From: Aerococcus christensenii
GTDB taxonomy: Bacteria; Bacillota; Bacilli; Lactobacillales; Aerococcaceae
Length of the DNA stretch: 64,000 nucleotides
Assembly: GCF_001543105.1 (NCBI RefSeq)
Contig: NZ_CP014159.1
Location: 1,054,001 to 1,118,000 of the forward strand
Direction: 5' to 3'
In this document: piece after piece, positions 28,984 through 37,791 of the stretch
Layout: every line of letters starts with the position of its first letter
Numbering within the stretch: the stretch's first letter is position 1
Position numbers and translations under genes: made by a program
The notes under the pieces: model-generated
Database searches by the model: none
What the model was told of the DNA's origin: nothing
The model's input: the letters and a program-made list of their open reading frames with translations, nothing else

Positions 28984-29622
28984 ATGCGCGTTAGACATAA
29001 ACCGTGGGCAAAAGATTTGTTGAATGATCATCCAGAGTGGGTAATTACTTCCCCTCATGATTATAAGGGAAAATGGCAACAAGTCTTTGAAAAAGAGCAA
29101 GATTTAAAGATAGAGATTGGAACAGGAAAAGGGCAATTTTTAATTGGTATGGCACAAGCTCATCCAGAAGTCAATTTTATCGGTATTGAAATGATTTCAG
29201 ATGTGTTAGTGATGGCTCTGCAAAAAGCTTTAGATTCTCAACTCCCTAATTTAAAATTTGTGAGAGGAGATGGGCAAGAGCTTACAGAGATGTTTGAAGA
29301 AGATGAGGTTGCAGGGATTTATCTTAATTTTTCAGATCCTTGGCCCAAAAAACGTCACGCTAAACGAAGATTGACCCATAAAAATTTCCTTCAGCAATAT
29401 CAAACAGTGATGAAAGAAAACGGCCAATTGATTTTTAAGACAGATAATCAGGGACTATTTGAATATTCTTTGATGTCACTGGCTAATTATGGCATGTGGT
29501 TGGATGAGGTTTCTTTAGATCTTCATCATGCAGATGTGGGAGAAAATATTCAAACTGAGTATGAAGAAAAATTCAGTCGGCGTGGTCAGAGGATCTATCG
29601 ATTAAGTGCGCATTTTCGTTAA
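28984..29622 (+). CDS. trmB: tRNA (guanine-N7)-methyltransferase
   Basis: Methylates G46 of tRNAs using SAM. Motif I reads IEIGTGKGQF, then NFIGIEM, and the substrate motif LNFSDPWPKKRHAKRR. The C-terminal RRGQRIYRL is typical. The start at 28984 (212 residues) follows AAAGGAG; the frame is open from 28900, where it would overlap the ccrZ end. Strong terminator after it. Confidence 0.96.
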   Translation: MRVRHKPWAKDLLNDHPEWVITSPHDYKGKWQQVFEKEQDLKIEIGTGKGQFLIGMAQAHPEVNFIGIEMISDVLVMALQKALDSQLPNLKFVRGDGQELTEMFEEDEVAGIYLNFSDPWPKKRHAKRRLTHKNFLQQYQTVMKENGQLIFKTDNQGLFEYSLMSLANYGMWLDEVSLDLHHADVGENIQTEYEEKFSRRGQRIYRLSAHFR

Positions 29623-29626
29623 ACTA

Positions 29627-29662
29627 AAAGGTCTCATATTATGGAGATATGAGACCTTTTTT
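29627..29662. terminator. bidirectional terminator between trmB and PepSY-like gene
   Basis: AAAGGTCTCATAT pairs with ATATGAGACCTTTTTT. Confidence 0.92.
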
Positions 29663-29664
29663 AT

Positions 29665-30039
29665 TTAAAGGGGATAAATGGTGAGAATTTGACCGGTTAG
29701 GGTGTCTGCCATAAATTCATATTGGACGATTTTGTCGTTTTCTTTTCTGGAAATTCCCCCGTAATACACTTCTTGAGATTGTCCATAACGATTAATGATG
29801 ACAGGTTTTAGCTCCATCCAAGACCCTTCAATCGGACCTTGATCTTGGAAGTAAGCTTTGACTTGGTTGAGAACGTCCATGCCATCTGGACACTGACGTC
29901 TTTGATAGGCATCGTAGAGGAGGCAGCCCATAGCTCCCCCAATCACGATTCCACAGCCTAAAAGAAGTCTAAAGAAATGGGAATCTGAATGTTGCAATTT
30001 TGGAAAATAAGTGTTTAAACGAGAAGTTGAAGATTTCAT
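29665..30039 (-). CDS. small membrane-anchored PepSY-like protein
   Basis: 124 residues with one transmembrane helix (about 24-42, FFRLLLGCGIVIGGAMGCLLY) preceded by a positive N-terminus. A small extracytoplasmic domain ends in QYEFMADTLTGQILTIYPL, which resembles a PepSY-type strand pattern of predicted small secreted proteins. The ATG at 30039 follows AAAGGA; a TTG two codons earlier is less likely. Monocistronic. No function can be assigned. Confidence 0.6.
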   Translation of the reverse strand: MKSSTSRLNTYFPKLQHSDSHFFRLLLGCGIVIGGAMGCLLYDAYQRRQCPDGMDVLNQVKAYFQDQGPIEGSWMELKPVIINRYGQSQEVYYGGISRKENDKIVQYEFMADTLTGQILTIYPL

Positions 30040-30277
30040 GAACAAATCCTTTCTAAACGGTGACCTGCGTTTACATTTAAGTAGGTTATTTCAATTATTA
30101 TACCACGCCTGAGGTCCTTGGCAATCTCAAAGCGGCTTTTCGAGGGAGAAATTGCTTTTTAAGGGGTTTCAGTTTATAATTGTGCTGATGCTGTATAGGT
30201 TGGAAACAACTGTCGGGCATACAGAATGCAAGGGATGGAAATGTTCTGAATTAAGGAAAGTAAAAAGGAGAATTATT

Positions 30278-30901
30278 ATGTGGTTAAGTTTCTATAATCC
30301 AAAGGCAGTAGGCGATATCTTGATGCTTATGTCTGCAGATATTGATCAAAAAAGCTTAGGAATCGAGACTTTATCAGATGTAACACGATTGTATAATAAA
30401 AAAACGAATGAGACAGTAGGTTATAATATTCATCGGATTTCTCATTATATGGGAATTGAGGGGTGTGGGCATGTGATTTTAACTGCCGATCAAGTGGATC
30501 AACTTAACCAACTTCTCTATGAACAAGGATTCGAAACCATTCAGTATGAATCTAAACCGCGTATTGTTGTAGGAAAAGTGTTAGCTTGTGAAGAGCATCC
30601 GGATTCTGACCACCTTCATGTAACGAAGGTAGAATTAGGAGAAGAAGGCGTTCAACAAATTGTGTGTGGCGCTAAAAATATTGAAGCAGGGTTAACAGTT
30701 GTCGTCGCTTTACCTGGTGCTGTGATGCCAAATGGTCAAGTTATTTGGTCAGGAACTTTGCGTGGAGTAGAAAGTTATGGAATGATTTGTTCAGCTTATG
30801 AATTAGGGTTAGATCCTGAACACGAAAAAATAGGGATTATGAGTTTATCCGATGATATTTCTGCTGGAACGCCCTTCGATAAAATCAAAGGACTTTTATA
30901 A
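30278..30901 (+). CDS. ytpR: YtpR-type tRNA-binding domain protein
   Basis: 207 residues: an N-terminal DUF4479-like domain (about 1-85) and a C-terminal EMAP/tRNA-binding OB fold, recognised by GKVLACEEHPDSDHLHVTKVELG, VCGAKNI and YGMICSAYELGL. The same OB fold occurs at the start of PheT. The start at 30278 is set by AAAAAGGAG; the open frame begins further up at 30152 without support. The stop overlaps the next ATG by one base. Presumed tRNA-binding; role unproven. Confidence 0.88.
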   Translation: MWLSFYNPKAVGDILMLMSADIDQKSLGIETLSDVTRLYNKKTNETVGYNIHRISHYMGIEGCGHVILTADQVDQLNQLLYEQGFETIQYESKPRIVVGKVLACEEHPDSDHLHVTKVELGEEGVQQIVCGAKNIEAGLTVVVALPGAVMPNGQVIWSGTLRGVESYGMICSAYELGLDPEHEKIGIMSLSDDISAGTPFDKIKGLL

Positions 30902-31641
30902 TGCGGGAAAATCGTCCGTTTATTCGTCAACGTAAGGGAATGAAGCCTATGGATTTCGTACCATTCTATAAACGTGAAAATCGGCAAAGAGTGAAACCTA
31001 TTTTTGCCAAAAAGAACTTTCCAAATTATTTGAATGCTGCGCCTCCCTCTTCTTGTTTGGAAGAAAGGGAGAAGAGGGAAATGGATTACGCTGTAAAGCC
31101 AGATCTTTCGAGAGAAATGACCCATCGAAAGGAATATACAGCACCTTTCTCTTATCAAGAAAAACAACCGGCACTCTTGGCTAAGGAAGATAAGTTAGTA
31201 AAAAGAGCGCGCATACGGCAAGAATTAAAGGAATTTCAAGCAGAACAAAGTAAGCGACCTTTTAGGCCAACTCAGGTGCCTTCAATTTGGCAAGGAGATT
31301 ATCATCAACCTGTAGATGATAAAAAGTCTTTTCCGCTATTGCTGGATGAAAAGAAGTTGCCTAAAAGTCAGTTACAAGACGACATCCAGCCAAAAGAAGA
31401 GGTTAAGAAAGCGGAAATCAAGAAAGATTTTCCTAAAAGTTCTGATAACTTAGTTAAGAATAAGATAAAAGCTCCTTTAAAAGCGAAGAAAAGGCACTTG
31501 AATAGGGACTTGCAATCTATCATGGCTCATGAACGTCCAATCGAATCTCACGCTTTTGTGGAAAGAGTGACGAGAGATTCTAAACTAAAACCACCTTTTC
31601 AAGAAAAGAAATTGAATGGAGAAAGTAAACAAAATGAATAA
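30901..31641 (+). CDS. basic low-complexity protein in the sftA position; possible motor-less SftA remnant
   Basis: 246 residues, very rich in Lys, Glu, Pro and Arg, no transmembrane helix and no recognisable enzymatic domain. It is coupled to ytpR (TAATG overlap) and overlaps murC. In Bacillus this slot between ytpR and murC holds sftA, a DNA translocase with a long disordered N-terminal region. FRPTQVPSIWQG near residue 120 resembles the short conserved motif before the SftA core, as I remember it. No Walker A or FtsK gamma domain follows, so only the linker portion would be left. It has no stop codons and its frame is maintained, so it may be functional. Identity is tentative. Confidence 0.5.
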   Translation: MRENRPFIRQRKGMKPMDFVPFYKRENRQRVKPIFAKKNFPNYLNAAPPSSCLEEREKREMDYAVKPDLSREMTHRKEYTAPFSYQEKQPALLAKEDKLVKRARIRQELKEFQAEQSKRPFRPTQVPSIWQGDYHQPVDDKKSFPLLLDEKKLPKSQLQDDIQPKEEVKKAEIKKDFPKSSDNLVKNKIKAPLKAKKRHLNRDLQSIMAHERPIESHAFVERVTRDSKLKPPFQEKKLNGESKQNE

Positions 31642-32965
31642 AGATGTCATCTATCATTTCACAGGGATTAAGGGAACAGGAATGTCTGCTTTGGCTTTGG
31701 TGTTAGCGGGATCTGGTTATCAGGTACAAGGCTCAGATGTAGAAGAGAAATTTTTTACACAGGAAGGTCTTGAAAAAGCAAATATTAAAATCCTTCCATT
31801 TAATCCAGATAATATTCAACCAGGTATGCATATTATTTGTGGGAATGCTTTTAAAGATGATCATCCTGAAATCGTCCGTGCCAAAGCTTTAAATCTCCCT
31901 ATTACGCGTTATCATTATTTCCTGGGAGAATGGATTAAGAAATTTACTAGTGTAGCGATTACGGGATGTCACGGCAAAACTTCAACGACGGGTTTGGTGT
32001 CCCATGTTCTCTCAAGCGTTGAAAAAACAGCTTACTTAATCGGAGATGGGACTGGTAAGGGATTAGAAGATGCACGTTATTTTGTGTTAGAAGCAGATGA
32101 ATATCGTGAACATTTCTTGGCTTACCACCCAGATTATGCTATTTTTACGAATATTGATTTTGACCATCCTGATTTTTACCATAGTTTAGAAGAAGTTTAT
32201 CAATCCAACCTTGCATTTGCTAAACAAGTCAAGAAAAAAGTGATTGCTTATGGGGGCGATAAGAACCTTCAACGGTTTAAAGGTATTGTAGATATTCTTT
32301 ATTATGGTATGGAAGAGGATTCTTATGATATCGTCGCTAAGAATATTAACAGGACAACAGAAGGGTCTCAGTTTGACGTGTATGTTCATGGAGAAAAATA
32401 TGGAAGATTCTTTGTTCATACTTTCGGACAACATAATATTTTGAATGCTTTAGCTGTAATTGGCTTTTGCTGCTTAGAAGACATGGATCCTGAAGTTGTT
32501 CAAGCAGCCTTTGAGACTTTTAAGGGCGTTAAACGTCGATTCAATGAGCGGCCTTTAGGAGATAATGTGATTGTGGATGATTACGCTCACCATCCTTCTG
32601 AAATTAAAGCAACGATTGATGCTGCTCGGCAACAATATCCAACACGTCCCGTTATTGCTGTATTCCAACCACATACTTACTCACGGACAAAGGCTTTACA
32701 CGATGAGTTTGCACAAGCATTGGATCTAGCGGACGAAGTGTATGTGTGCGATATTTTTGCTTCTGCTCGAGAAACAGACCATCATGAAGTATCTGCTTAC
32801 GATATTATTCAAAAGATTCAAAAGCCTTGTTACCATTTAGATTTAGAAAATGTTCAGCCTTTATTAAAATATCAGAAAGCTGTGTTATTATTCATGGGAG
32901 CGGGGGATGTACCGAAATATGCGAAAGCTTATGAAGAAGCTTATCGTACCCAACACGGTGAATAA
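31634..32965 (+). CDS. murC: UDP-N-acetylmuramate--L-alanine ligase
   Basis: Adds the first amino acid of the peptidoglycan stem. The N-terminal Rossmann motif YHFTGIKGTGMSALAL, the ATP loop GCHGKTSTTG, LEADEYREHF and DDYAHHPSEIKAT are all present. The ATG at 31634 (443 residues) aligns with the usual MurC N-terminus and follows GGAGA; the frame starts at 31616. It overlaps the preceding gene by eight bases and is followed 17 bases later by galU. Confidence 0.96.
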   Translation: MNKDVIYHFTGIKGTGMSALALVLAGSGYQVQGSDVEEKFFTQEGLEKANIKILPFNPDNIQPGMHIICGNAFKDDHPEIVRAKALNLPITRYHYFLGEWIKKFTSVAITGCHGKTSTTGLVSHVLSSVEKTAYLIGDGTGKGLEDARYFVLEADEYREHFLAYHPDYAIFTNIDFDHPDFYHSLEEVYQSNLAFAKQVKKKVIAYGGDKNLQRFKGIVDILYYGMEEDSYDIVAKNINRTTEGSQFDVYVHGEKYGRFFVHTFGQHNILNALAVIGFCCLEDMDPEVVQAAFETFKGVKRRFNERPLGDNVIVDDYAHHPSEIKATIDAARQQYPTRPVIAVFQPHTYSRTKALHDEFAQALDLADEVYVCDIFASARETDHHEVSAYDIIQKIQKPCYHLDLENVQPLLKYQKAVLLFMGAGDVPKYAKAYEEAYRTQHGE

Positions 32966-32982
32966 GGAAGGAGCAAGTTAAC

Positions 32983-33876
32983 ATGCAAAAAATAAGAAAA
33001 GCCGTCATTCCTGCAGCTGGTTTGGGGACCCGTTTTCTCCCAGCAACGAAAGCTATGGCTAAAGAAATGATGCCTGTCATGGATAAACCTGTCATTCAAT
33101 TCATTGTAGAGGAAGTCGTTAAAAGCGGGATTGAAGAAATTTTAATTATAACAGGGCGTAATAAGCGGTCGATTGAGGATCATTTTGATGCCAATTATGA
33201 GCTTGAAGAGAATCTCATCGCTAAGCAAAAAGAAGACCTGTTGGCGATGGTTCAAGAAACGACTTTGGCTAATGTTCAGTTTAAAAGGCAGCATTACCCT
33301 AATGGACTAGGGGATGCCATTTATCAAGCTAAGTCGTTTGTTGGAGACGAGCCTTTCTTATTGACCTTAGGAGATAATATTATGGGGAGCGATGTTCCTG
33401 CTTCTAAGCAAGTGATTCAAATTGCTGAGGAGCATAACGCTACCGCCATTTTAACTCAAGAAGTGGATAGTGAAGCTGCGAAACATTATGGAATTGTTGA
33501 GGAAGTTGAAGCTTTAAAGGATCACGTCTTTAAAATTAAAGGCTTGGTTGAAAAACCAACCGATTATAGAGCAAATCCAAAAGCAATTTGCGGAAGGTAT
33601 GTGTTGACGCCTGATATTTTTGATGCCATTGAAAAAGTAGGTCGCAATCCCCATTCAGGAGAAGTAGAATTAACAGATGCATTGAATTTATTAGCCAAGA
33701 CGCAGCCTGTATTATCTGCTCACTATGAAGGTAACTGGTATGAAGTGGGAGAACCTTTAGGCTTGGTGAAAGCAAGTATTCAGTATGCACTCGCTCATCC
33801 AGAAGTGAAAAAAGAATTTAAAGCTTATCTGAAGGATCAAGTGATTCCTGCCTTAAAACGCGGCGAAGAAAGTTAA
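32983..33876 (+). CDS. galU: UTP--glucose-1-phosphate uridylyltransferase
   Basis: Makes UDP-glucose for glycolipid, teichoic acid and polysaccharide synthesis. The nucleotidyltransferase motif PAAGLGTRFLPATKAMAKEM is followed by the catalytic Lys (KPVIQFIVEE), GLGDAIYQAK and LVEKP. 297 residues, AAGGAGC before ATG. It would use glucose-1-phosphate from the phosphorylase coded at 50 kb after interconversion. Confidence 0.95.
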   Translation: MQKIRKAVIPAAGLGTRFLPATKAMAKEMMPVMDKPVIQFIVEEVVKSGIEEILIITGRNKRSIEDHFDANYELEENLIAKQKEDLLAMVQETTLANVQFKRQHYPNGLGDAIYQAKSFVGDEPFLLTLGDNIMGSDVPASKQVIQIAEEHNATAILTQEVDSEAAKHYGIVEEVEALKDHVFKIKGLVEKPTDYRANPKAICGRYVLTPDIFDAIEKVGRNPHSGEVELTDALNLLAKTQPVLSAHYEGNWYEVGEPLGLVKASIQYALAHPEVKKEFKAYLKDQVIPALKRGEES

Positions 33877-33900
33877 TTTGAATTTATTACAGGATGCTAG

Positions 33901-33926
33901 TGCTACACGAGAGTGTAGCATTTTTT
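33901..33926 (+). terminator. terminator after galU
   Basis: TGCTACAC-GAGA-GTGTAGCA followed by six T. Confidence 0.93.
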
Positions 33927-33970
33927 CTATGGAATAAAAAGAACGTATTAGATAATAGAAGGGAATAAAG

Positions 33971-34978
33971 ATGGCCATTATTAAACAGGCAGTTTTGCAT
34001 ATTTATGATAGCAATACAAGGCAAGCAGTGTTATCTGAACAAGGCTTAGATTTAACGATAGAAGATATTCAAAAGTATATCGAAGCGATGATTGAAAAGG
34101 TCAGTACGAGTTTTAAGAGAAAGCAGGGAAATTTTAAGGGGGAGGAGTCGAGCTTTAAAGCCTTAAAAGCCACTGAAACAGATTTTATTGGGCAAAGTCA
34201 GCAGTTAACGCAGCAATTGACAGAGATTATGGCACATAATCCAGACATCCCACCTGCTGATTGGTTATGGACTTTATTTCTATTAGAAGATGGAGATACT
34301 TACTTAGGGGCTTTTAAGTTAAATCACAATACTTTTTATACTCATTTTGTGAATTATGAAGAAGAACACTTACAAAATGAACTCGTTCTTCATCGAAGTA
34401 TTTTGCCTTCACCTAAACAAGCTATCGATGAGGGACTAGTTGTAAACTTAAAAACGGGGCACTATTATTTAATTGAGAAAAAGCATGTTTTAGAGGAGAA
34501 AGGGCAGTCTTGTGAGTATTTTAGTGGTCTCTTTTTAAAGATAAGCCCACAAGCGAGTGTGACTGAAGCGATTAAGGAAATTAAGAAAGCCGTAGAAGCT
34601 ACTGCTAAATCTTTTGATGATCCTGTGTATGATTCTTTGGCTAAGGCGAAAGAAATTCTCTACCACGAAATGAGTCAAGAAGAGGGGTTCTCCAATGAAA
34701 GAATGGCAGATCAACTCTATAAAGATAATGTAGGGAAAAAAACGACTTATATGGAAAAAATGAGTGAAGTCGATCTCTCTGAATTAGAAGATGGACAGGA
34801 TGCTCCGTTGATTCCAAACAAAATGCAACGTCAAAAATTAAAGCTCTCCAATGGTATTGAATTAACGATTCCTTTGGACTTGTTTTACGATCCAAATGTT
34901 GTAGAATGGATAAATAATCCAGATGGAACACTCAGCGTCCATTTGAAAAATATTGAATCCATTCGAAATCTCTTTTAG
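33971..34978 (+). CDS. nucleoid-associated protein, NdpA/YejK family
   Basis: 335 residues matching the 37-kDa nucleoid-associated protein family: starts IIKQAVLHIYDSNTRQAVLSE, central FLLEDGDTYLGAFKLNHN, and an Ala/Glu/Lys helical region towards the C-terminus ending LSVHLKNIESIRN. Members bind double-stranded DNA in the nucleoid; biological role unclear. AATAGAAGGG before ATG. Monocistronic or leading into folC (20 bases apart). Confidence 0.8.
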   Translation: MAIIKQAVLHIYDSNTRQAVLSEQGLDLTIEDIQKYIEAMIEKVSTSFKRKQGNFKGEESSFKALKATETDFIGQSQQLTQQLTEIMAHNPDIPPADWLWTLFLLEDGDTYLGAFKLNHNTFYTHFVNYEEEHLQNELVLHRSILPSPKQAIDEGLVVNLKTGHYYLIEKKHVLEEKGQSCEYFSGLFLKISPQASVTEAIKEIKKAVEATAKSFDDPVYDSLAKAKEILYHEMSQEEGFSNERMADQLYKDNVGKKTTYMEKMSEVDLSELEDGQDAPLIPNKMQRQKLKLSNGIELTIPLDLFYDPNVVEWINNPDGTLSVHLKNIESIRNLF

Positions 34979-34998
34979 AATAAAAATAAGGATAGGAG

Positions 34999-36315
34999 AT
35001 GAAGGACGTGGAATACAGAGAATTAACAGAGGCTTTACCGACCTCTCCAGAAGGAAAATGGAAGTTAGGATTACATAATATTCGCCGATTAATGGAACTT
35101 TTTGACAATCCTCAAGATAAGTTACCTACAGTGCATATTGCTGGGACGAACGGAAAAGGGTCTACGGCTTCGATGATTGCCAAGGCTTTACAAGAAGCCG
35201 GTTATAAGGTGGGCTTGTATACCTCCCCTTCCTTGGTTCGGTTTAACGAAAGGATTCGTATCAACGGAGAAGAAGTCTCGGATGATCAGCTTCTAAAAAC
35301 AGTTGATCGTATTCAGACAGCTATTGCGGGGACAGATATTCATTTTTCGGAATTTGAATTATTTACAGCTTTAGCTTGGTTAATTTTTGAAGAAAAAAAG
35401 TGCGACGTAGTTGTTTTAGAAGTCGGACTAGGTGGACGTCTAGACGCCACCAATTTAGTAAAGTCTCCAGTTTTGACGGTTGTCACTAAAATTGCCTACG
35501 ATCATCAGCAGTACCTTGGCAACACTTTAACGGCCATTGCTCATGAAAAAGCGGGGATTATCAAATATTGCGTGCCTCTTGTGATCTATCCAGAGCCCCA
35601 AGAAGCGGTAGAAGTGTTAACGGAAACAGCTGATCGTCTAAATGCGCCAATGAGGAAAGTGGACCAAGAAGATATTGAACATTTAGAAAGAAAAGGGCGT
35701 CAGCAAATTTTTTCCTACAAAGGAAAGACGTATTGTTTAAATTTACTAGGCAGACATCAAGAGGTGAATGCTTCTGTTGCTTTAGAAGCTTTGCAATGGT
35801 TGCAAGAGTTAGGATTTAAGTTGAGTGAGGAAGCTATAAGAAAAGGCCTTAGTCAGGTGAATTGGCCGGGACGTTTTGAATGGGTACATCATCAGCCGGA
35901 TATTGTGATTGATGGTAGCCATAATTTAGATGGCATTCGTGCCTTGAGGTATAGTATAGAAAGTTATTTCCCTTCTGCCCCTCGCTTAGCCATCATGGGA
36001 ATGATGAAGGATAAGGATGTTACTCGAATGGTTGGAGAAGTGTTACCCTTATTTGAGGAAGTTATTACCTTAACTCCGGATCCTCATCGTGGCATGCCGG
36101 CTGTTCAGTTGGCACAATTAGTAAGAGCCTTAGCTGGTACGCAGCATGTAGGGGTTTCGAGTTGTCATTCTATGGATGAAGCCTTGGATAAAGCGTATCT
36201 TTGGAGCAAATACCAGGCTGATGACGCTTTAATTTGCGTGTTTGGAAGCCTTTATTTAGTAGGAGATCTTCGAAAAGAAGTCTTTCGATATTCTTCTTCC
36301 AAAAATGAAAACTAA
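34999..36315 (+). CDS. folC: bifunctional folylpolyglutamate/dihydrofolate synthase
   Basis: Adds glutamate to folates, a Mur-ligase-like enzyme. The ATP loop HIAGTNGKGSTASMI, the folate region YTSPSLVRFNERI, SEFELFTALA, GLGGRLDATN and the C-terminal VIDGSHNLDGIRA are intact. 438 residues. AAGGATAGGAG lies directly before the ATG, slightly close, and GTG at codon 4 is a possible alternative. Confidence 0.95.
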   Translation: MKDVEYRELTEALPTSPEGKWKLGLHNIRRLMELFDNPQDKLPTVHIAGTNGKGSTASMIAKALQEAGYKVGLYTSPSLVRFNERIRINGEEVSDDQLLKTVDRIQTAIAGTDIHFSEFELFTALAWLIFEEKKCDVVVLEVGLGGRLDATNLVKSPVLTVVTKIAYDHQQYLGNTLTAIAHEKAGIIKYCVPLVIYPEPQEAVEVLTETADRLNAPMRKVDQEDIEHLERKGRQQIFSYKGKTYCLNLLGRHQEVNASVALEALQWLQELGFKLSEEAIRKGLSQVNWPGRFEWVHHQPDIVIDGSHNLDGIRALRYSIESYFPSAPRLAIMGMMKDKDVTRMVGEVLPLFEEVITLTPDPHRGMPAVQLAQLVRALAGTQHVGVSSCHSMDEALDKAYLWSKYQADDALICVFGSLYLVGDLRKEVFRYSSSKNEN

Positions 36316-36351
36316 AAAAAGACGCTAAGGTACTTCCTTAGCGCCTTTTTT
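36315..36351. terminator. bidirectional terminator between folC and phosphatase gene
   Basis: AAAAAAGACGCTAAGG pairs with CCTTAGCGCCTTTTTT around a four-base loop. Confidence 0.92.
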
Positions 36352-36355
36352 AGAA

Positions 36356-37027
36356 TTAGGCTTGATCCCATTCTAAAAGAGTATAGCTCCCGTTCCGATA
36401 GAGGACGTGACCATAGTGCCCGTATCCTAAAGGAGAAGCCAAATTAAATTCAGGTAAAACTTCATGAAGAAAACTTCGAATAGGAGTGTGATGGGAAACA
36501 ATGGCTACATTAACCACTGGTGTCATATGATCTAAGCGGTATTCAATGGCATCATCATAGACCTTCAGCATACCTTCTTCTAGGCGATCCCAAAAAGTCA
36601 TAAAATCTTCAGCTTTTCCTTCGGGATCTCTTTGACTCAAGGTATCGATAATTTGAGGAATCCATTGGTTTTGAGGAATATTTTGCTTAGCTTTAAAGAG
36701 AGCTTCCTCGCTTAAGGATTTAGGCCAGGCTTGTTGGAGATCGTGCCCTTCTAACCCCCCGTAGTATAGTTCACGAAATTCTTTTAGAGGGGTAGCTTTG
36801 ATGTGTTTATTCTGTTGACTAAGTAAAATTTGACTGCTGGTGATGCTTCGGCTCAGATCGCTGCAAAAGGCAATATCAAAGCAAATTCGTGATAAGCTAT
36901 GAGAAAGATGTTGCATTTGTTCTTTACCAAGAGGAGTTAAGGGAGAATCTGTCCACCCTTGAACCTTATTTGTCGCATTTGCGACGGTTTCACCATGACG
37001 TATAAAATAGTAATGAATAGCTTGCAT
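36356..37027 (-). CDS. histidine phosphatase (phosphoglycerate mutase-like)
   Basis: 223 residues of the histidine-phosphatase superfamily: phospho-acceptor motif YFIRHGETVANATNKVQGW, LTPLGKEQ, the core LREFYYGG-like LKEFRELYYGGLEGHDL and the second His in VSHHTPIRS. Whether it acts on a glycolytic substrate or another phosphate ester cannot be told. GGAGAGA ribosome site on the minus strand. It marks the left border of the accessory region. Confidence 0.88.
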   Translation of the reverse strand: MQAIHYYFIRHGETVANATNKVQGWTDSPLTPLGKEQMQHLSHSLSRICFDIAFCSDLSRSITSSQILLSQQNKHIKATPLKEFRELYYGGLEGHDLQQAWPKSLSEEALFKAKQNIPQNQWIPQIIDTLSQRDPEGKAEDFMTFWDRLEEGMLKVYDDAIEYRLDHMTPVVNVAIVSHHTPIRSFLHEVLPEFNLASPLGYGHYGHVLYRNGSYTLLEWDQA

Positions 37028-37122
37028 GGTTATCTCTCCTGTTACATAGTTTTCTTTATTTTAGCATAGACTGGTTCAAAAAGGGAAAAGCGGAAAATTC
37101 TTTCTTTAAATAGTTTTTCTAA

Positions 37123-37344
37123 CTATACTATTGTTTTTATTGTGCTACATTTAGGCAAAGTAAATTCATTTAATAGATAAATATATTGTCTATCAATTCT
37201 TATCTGACGATTGTTAAAATCAAATTGATTAAGAAAAAGAGCAGTAGCCTCATTAAACTGCATGCCAGTAAATAACTGAATTTTAAATAAATAGTAATAA
37301 TCTATTGTATTATACTTTTTTAGTTTATTAAAAGCTTTTTTATT
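37123..37344 (-). pseudogene. remnant of a tyrosine recombinase/phage integrase
   Basis: About 73 uninterrupted minus-strand codons, without a start. The translation includes LFKIQLFTGMQFNEATALFL, then FDFNNRQIRIDRQYI and LPKCSTIKTI. This is the pattern of the tyrosine-recombinase catalytic domain (FTGMRxxEALALxxxDxDF..IxIxR...PKTxxSxRTI). The catalytic Arg after TGM is Gln here, and the HxxR and Tyr boxes are missing. A stop ends the upstream side; the same protein seems to continue out of frame to about 37388. The rest of 37028-37122 shows nothing. Confidence 0.55.
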
Positions 37345-37365
37345 TTATCGTCTTTCAAATAATAA

Positions 37366-37620
37366 TCAGTTGACTGTGATAAAGATTTTTTAGATTGGAA
37401 AGATATCGCAAACGTTAATGACATCTACTTCGCTGATCCTAGCTGCCCATCGCAACGTGGGTTTAACGAGTATTCAAAGGTTTTACTTAGGAGAGATGTT
37501 CTACCTAAGGAGATGTATTTCACTGATATATCACAAGAAGAATTAAGTCAAGTTGCCCGTGTTTGAAATATAATTTCAAGAAAATCTCTAAATTATCGCT
37601 CCCCATTGAAGTCTTTTTAA
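37366..37620 (+). pseudogene. 3' remnant of an IS30-family transposase
   Basis: Plus-strand reading from 37366 gives SVDCDKDFLDWKDI, then IYFADPSCPSQRGFNE, LPKEMYFTDISQEEL, an in-frame TGA, and RKSLNYRSPLKSF before a final TAA. This follows the C-terminal half of IS30-type DDE transposases (DxGKEF...IYFADPYSPWQRGTNE...LPKGTDF...RKxLGYxTP). It keeps the Glu of RGxNE but is truncated at the 5' side and interrupted. No terminal repeats were found. 37621-37791 holds no recognisable gene. Confidence 0.65.
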
Positions 37621-37791
37621 AGAACTGTGTCAAAAAGGGAAGATTAGATGATTTTTTGCCTTGAGGCAGTCTAACTTTCAACCCCTAGGGTATCGAGGAT
37701 CGCTTGAAGATTTAAAGTTGATAGGTTGGCAAGGTCAAACATCAATGTTTTAGTTTAGGAAAAATTCTAGTTTAGATTAACAATTCAAAAA

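Noticed and set aside
30152-30277. N-terminal extension of ytpR
   Set aside because: A ribosome site directly before 30278 and the usual family N-terminus MWLSFYNP favour the later start.
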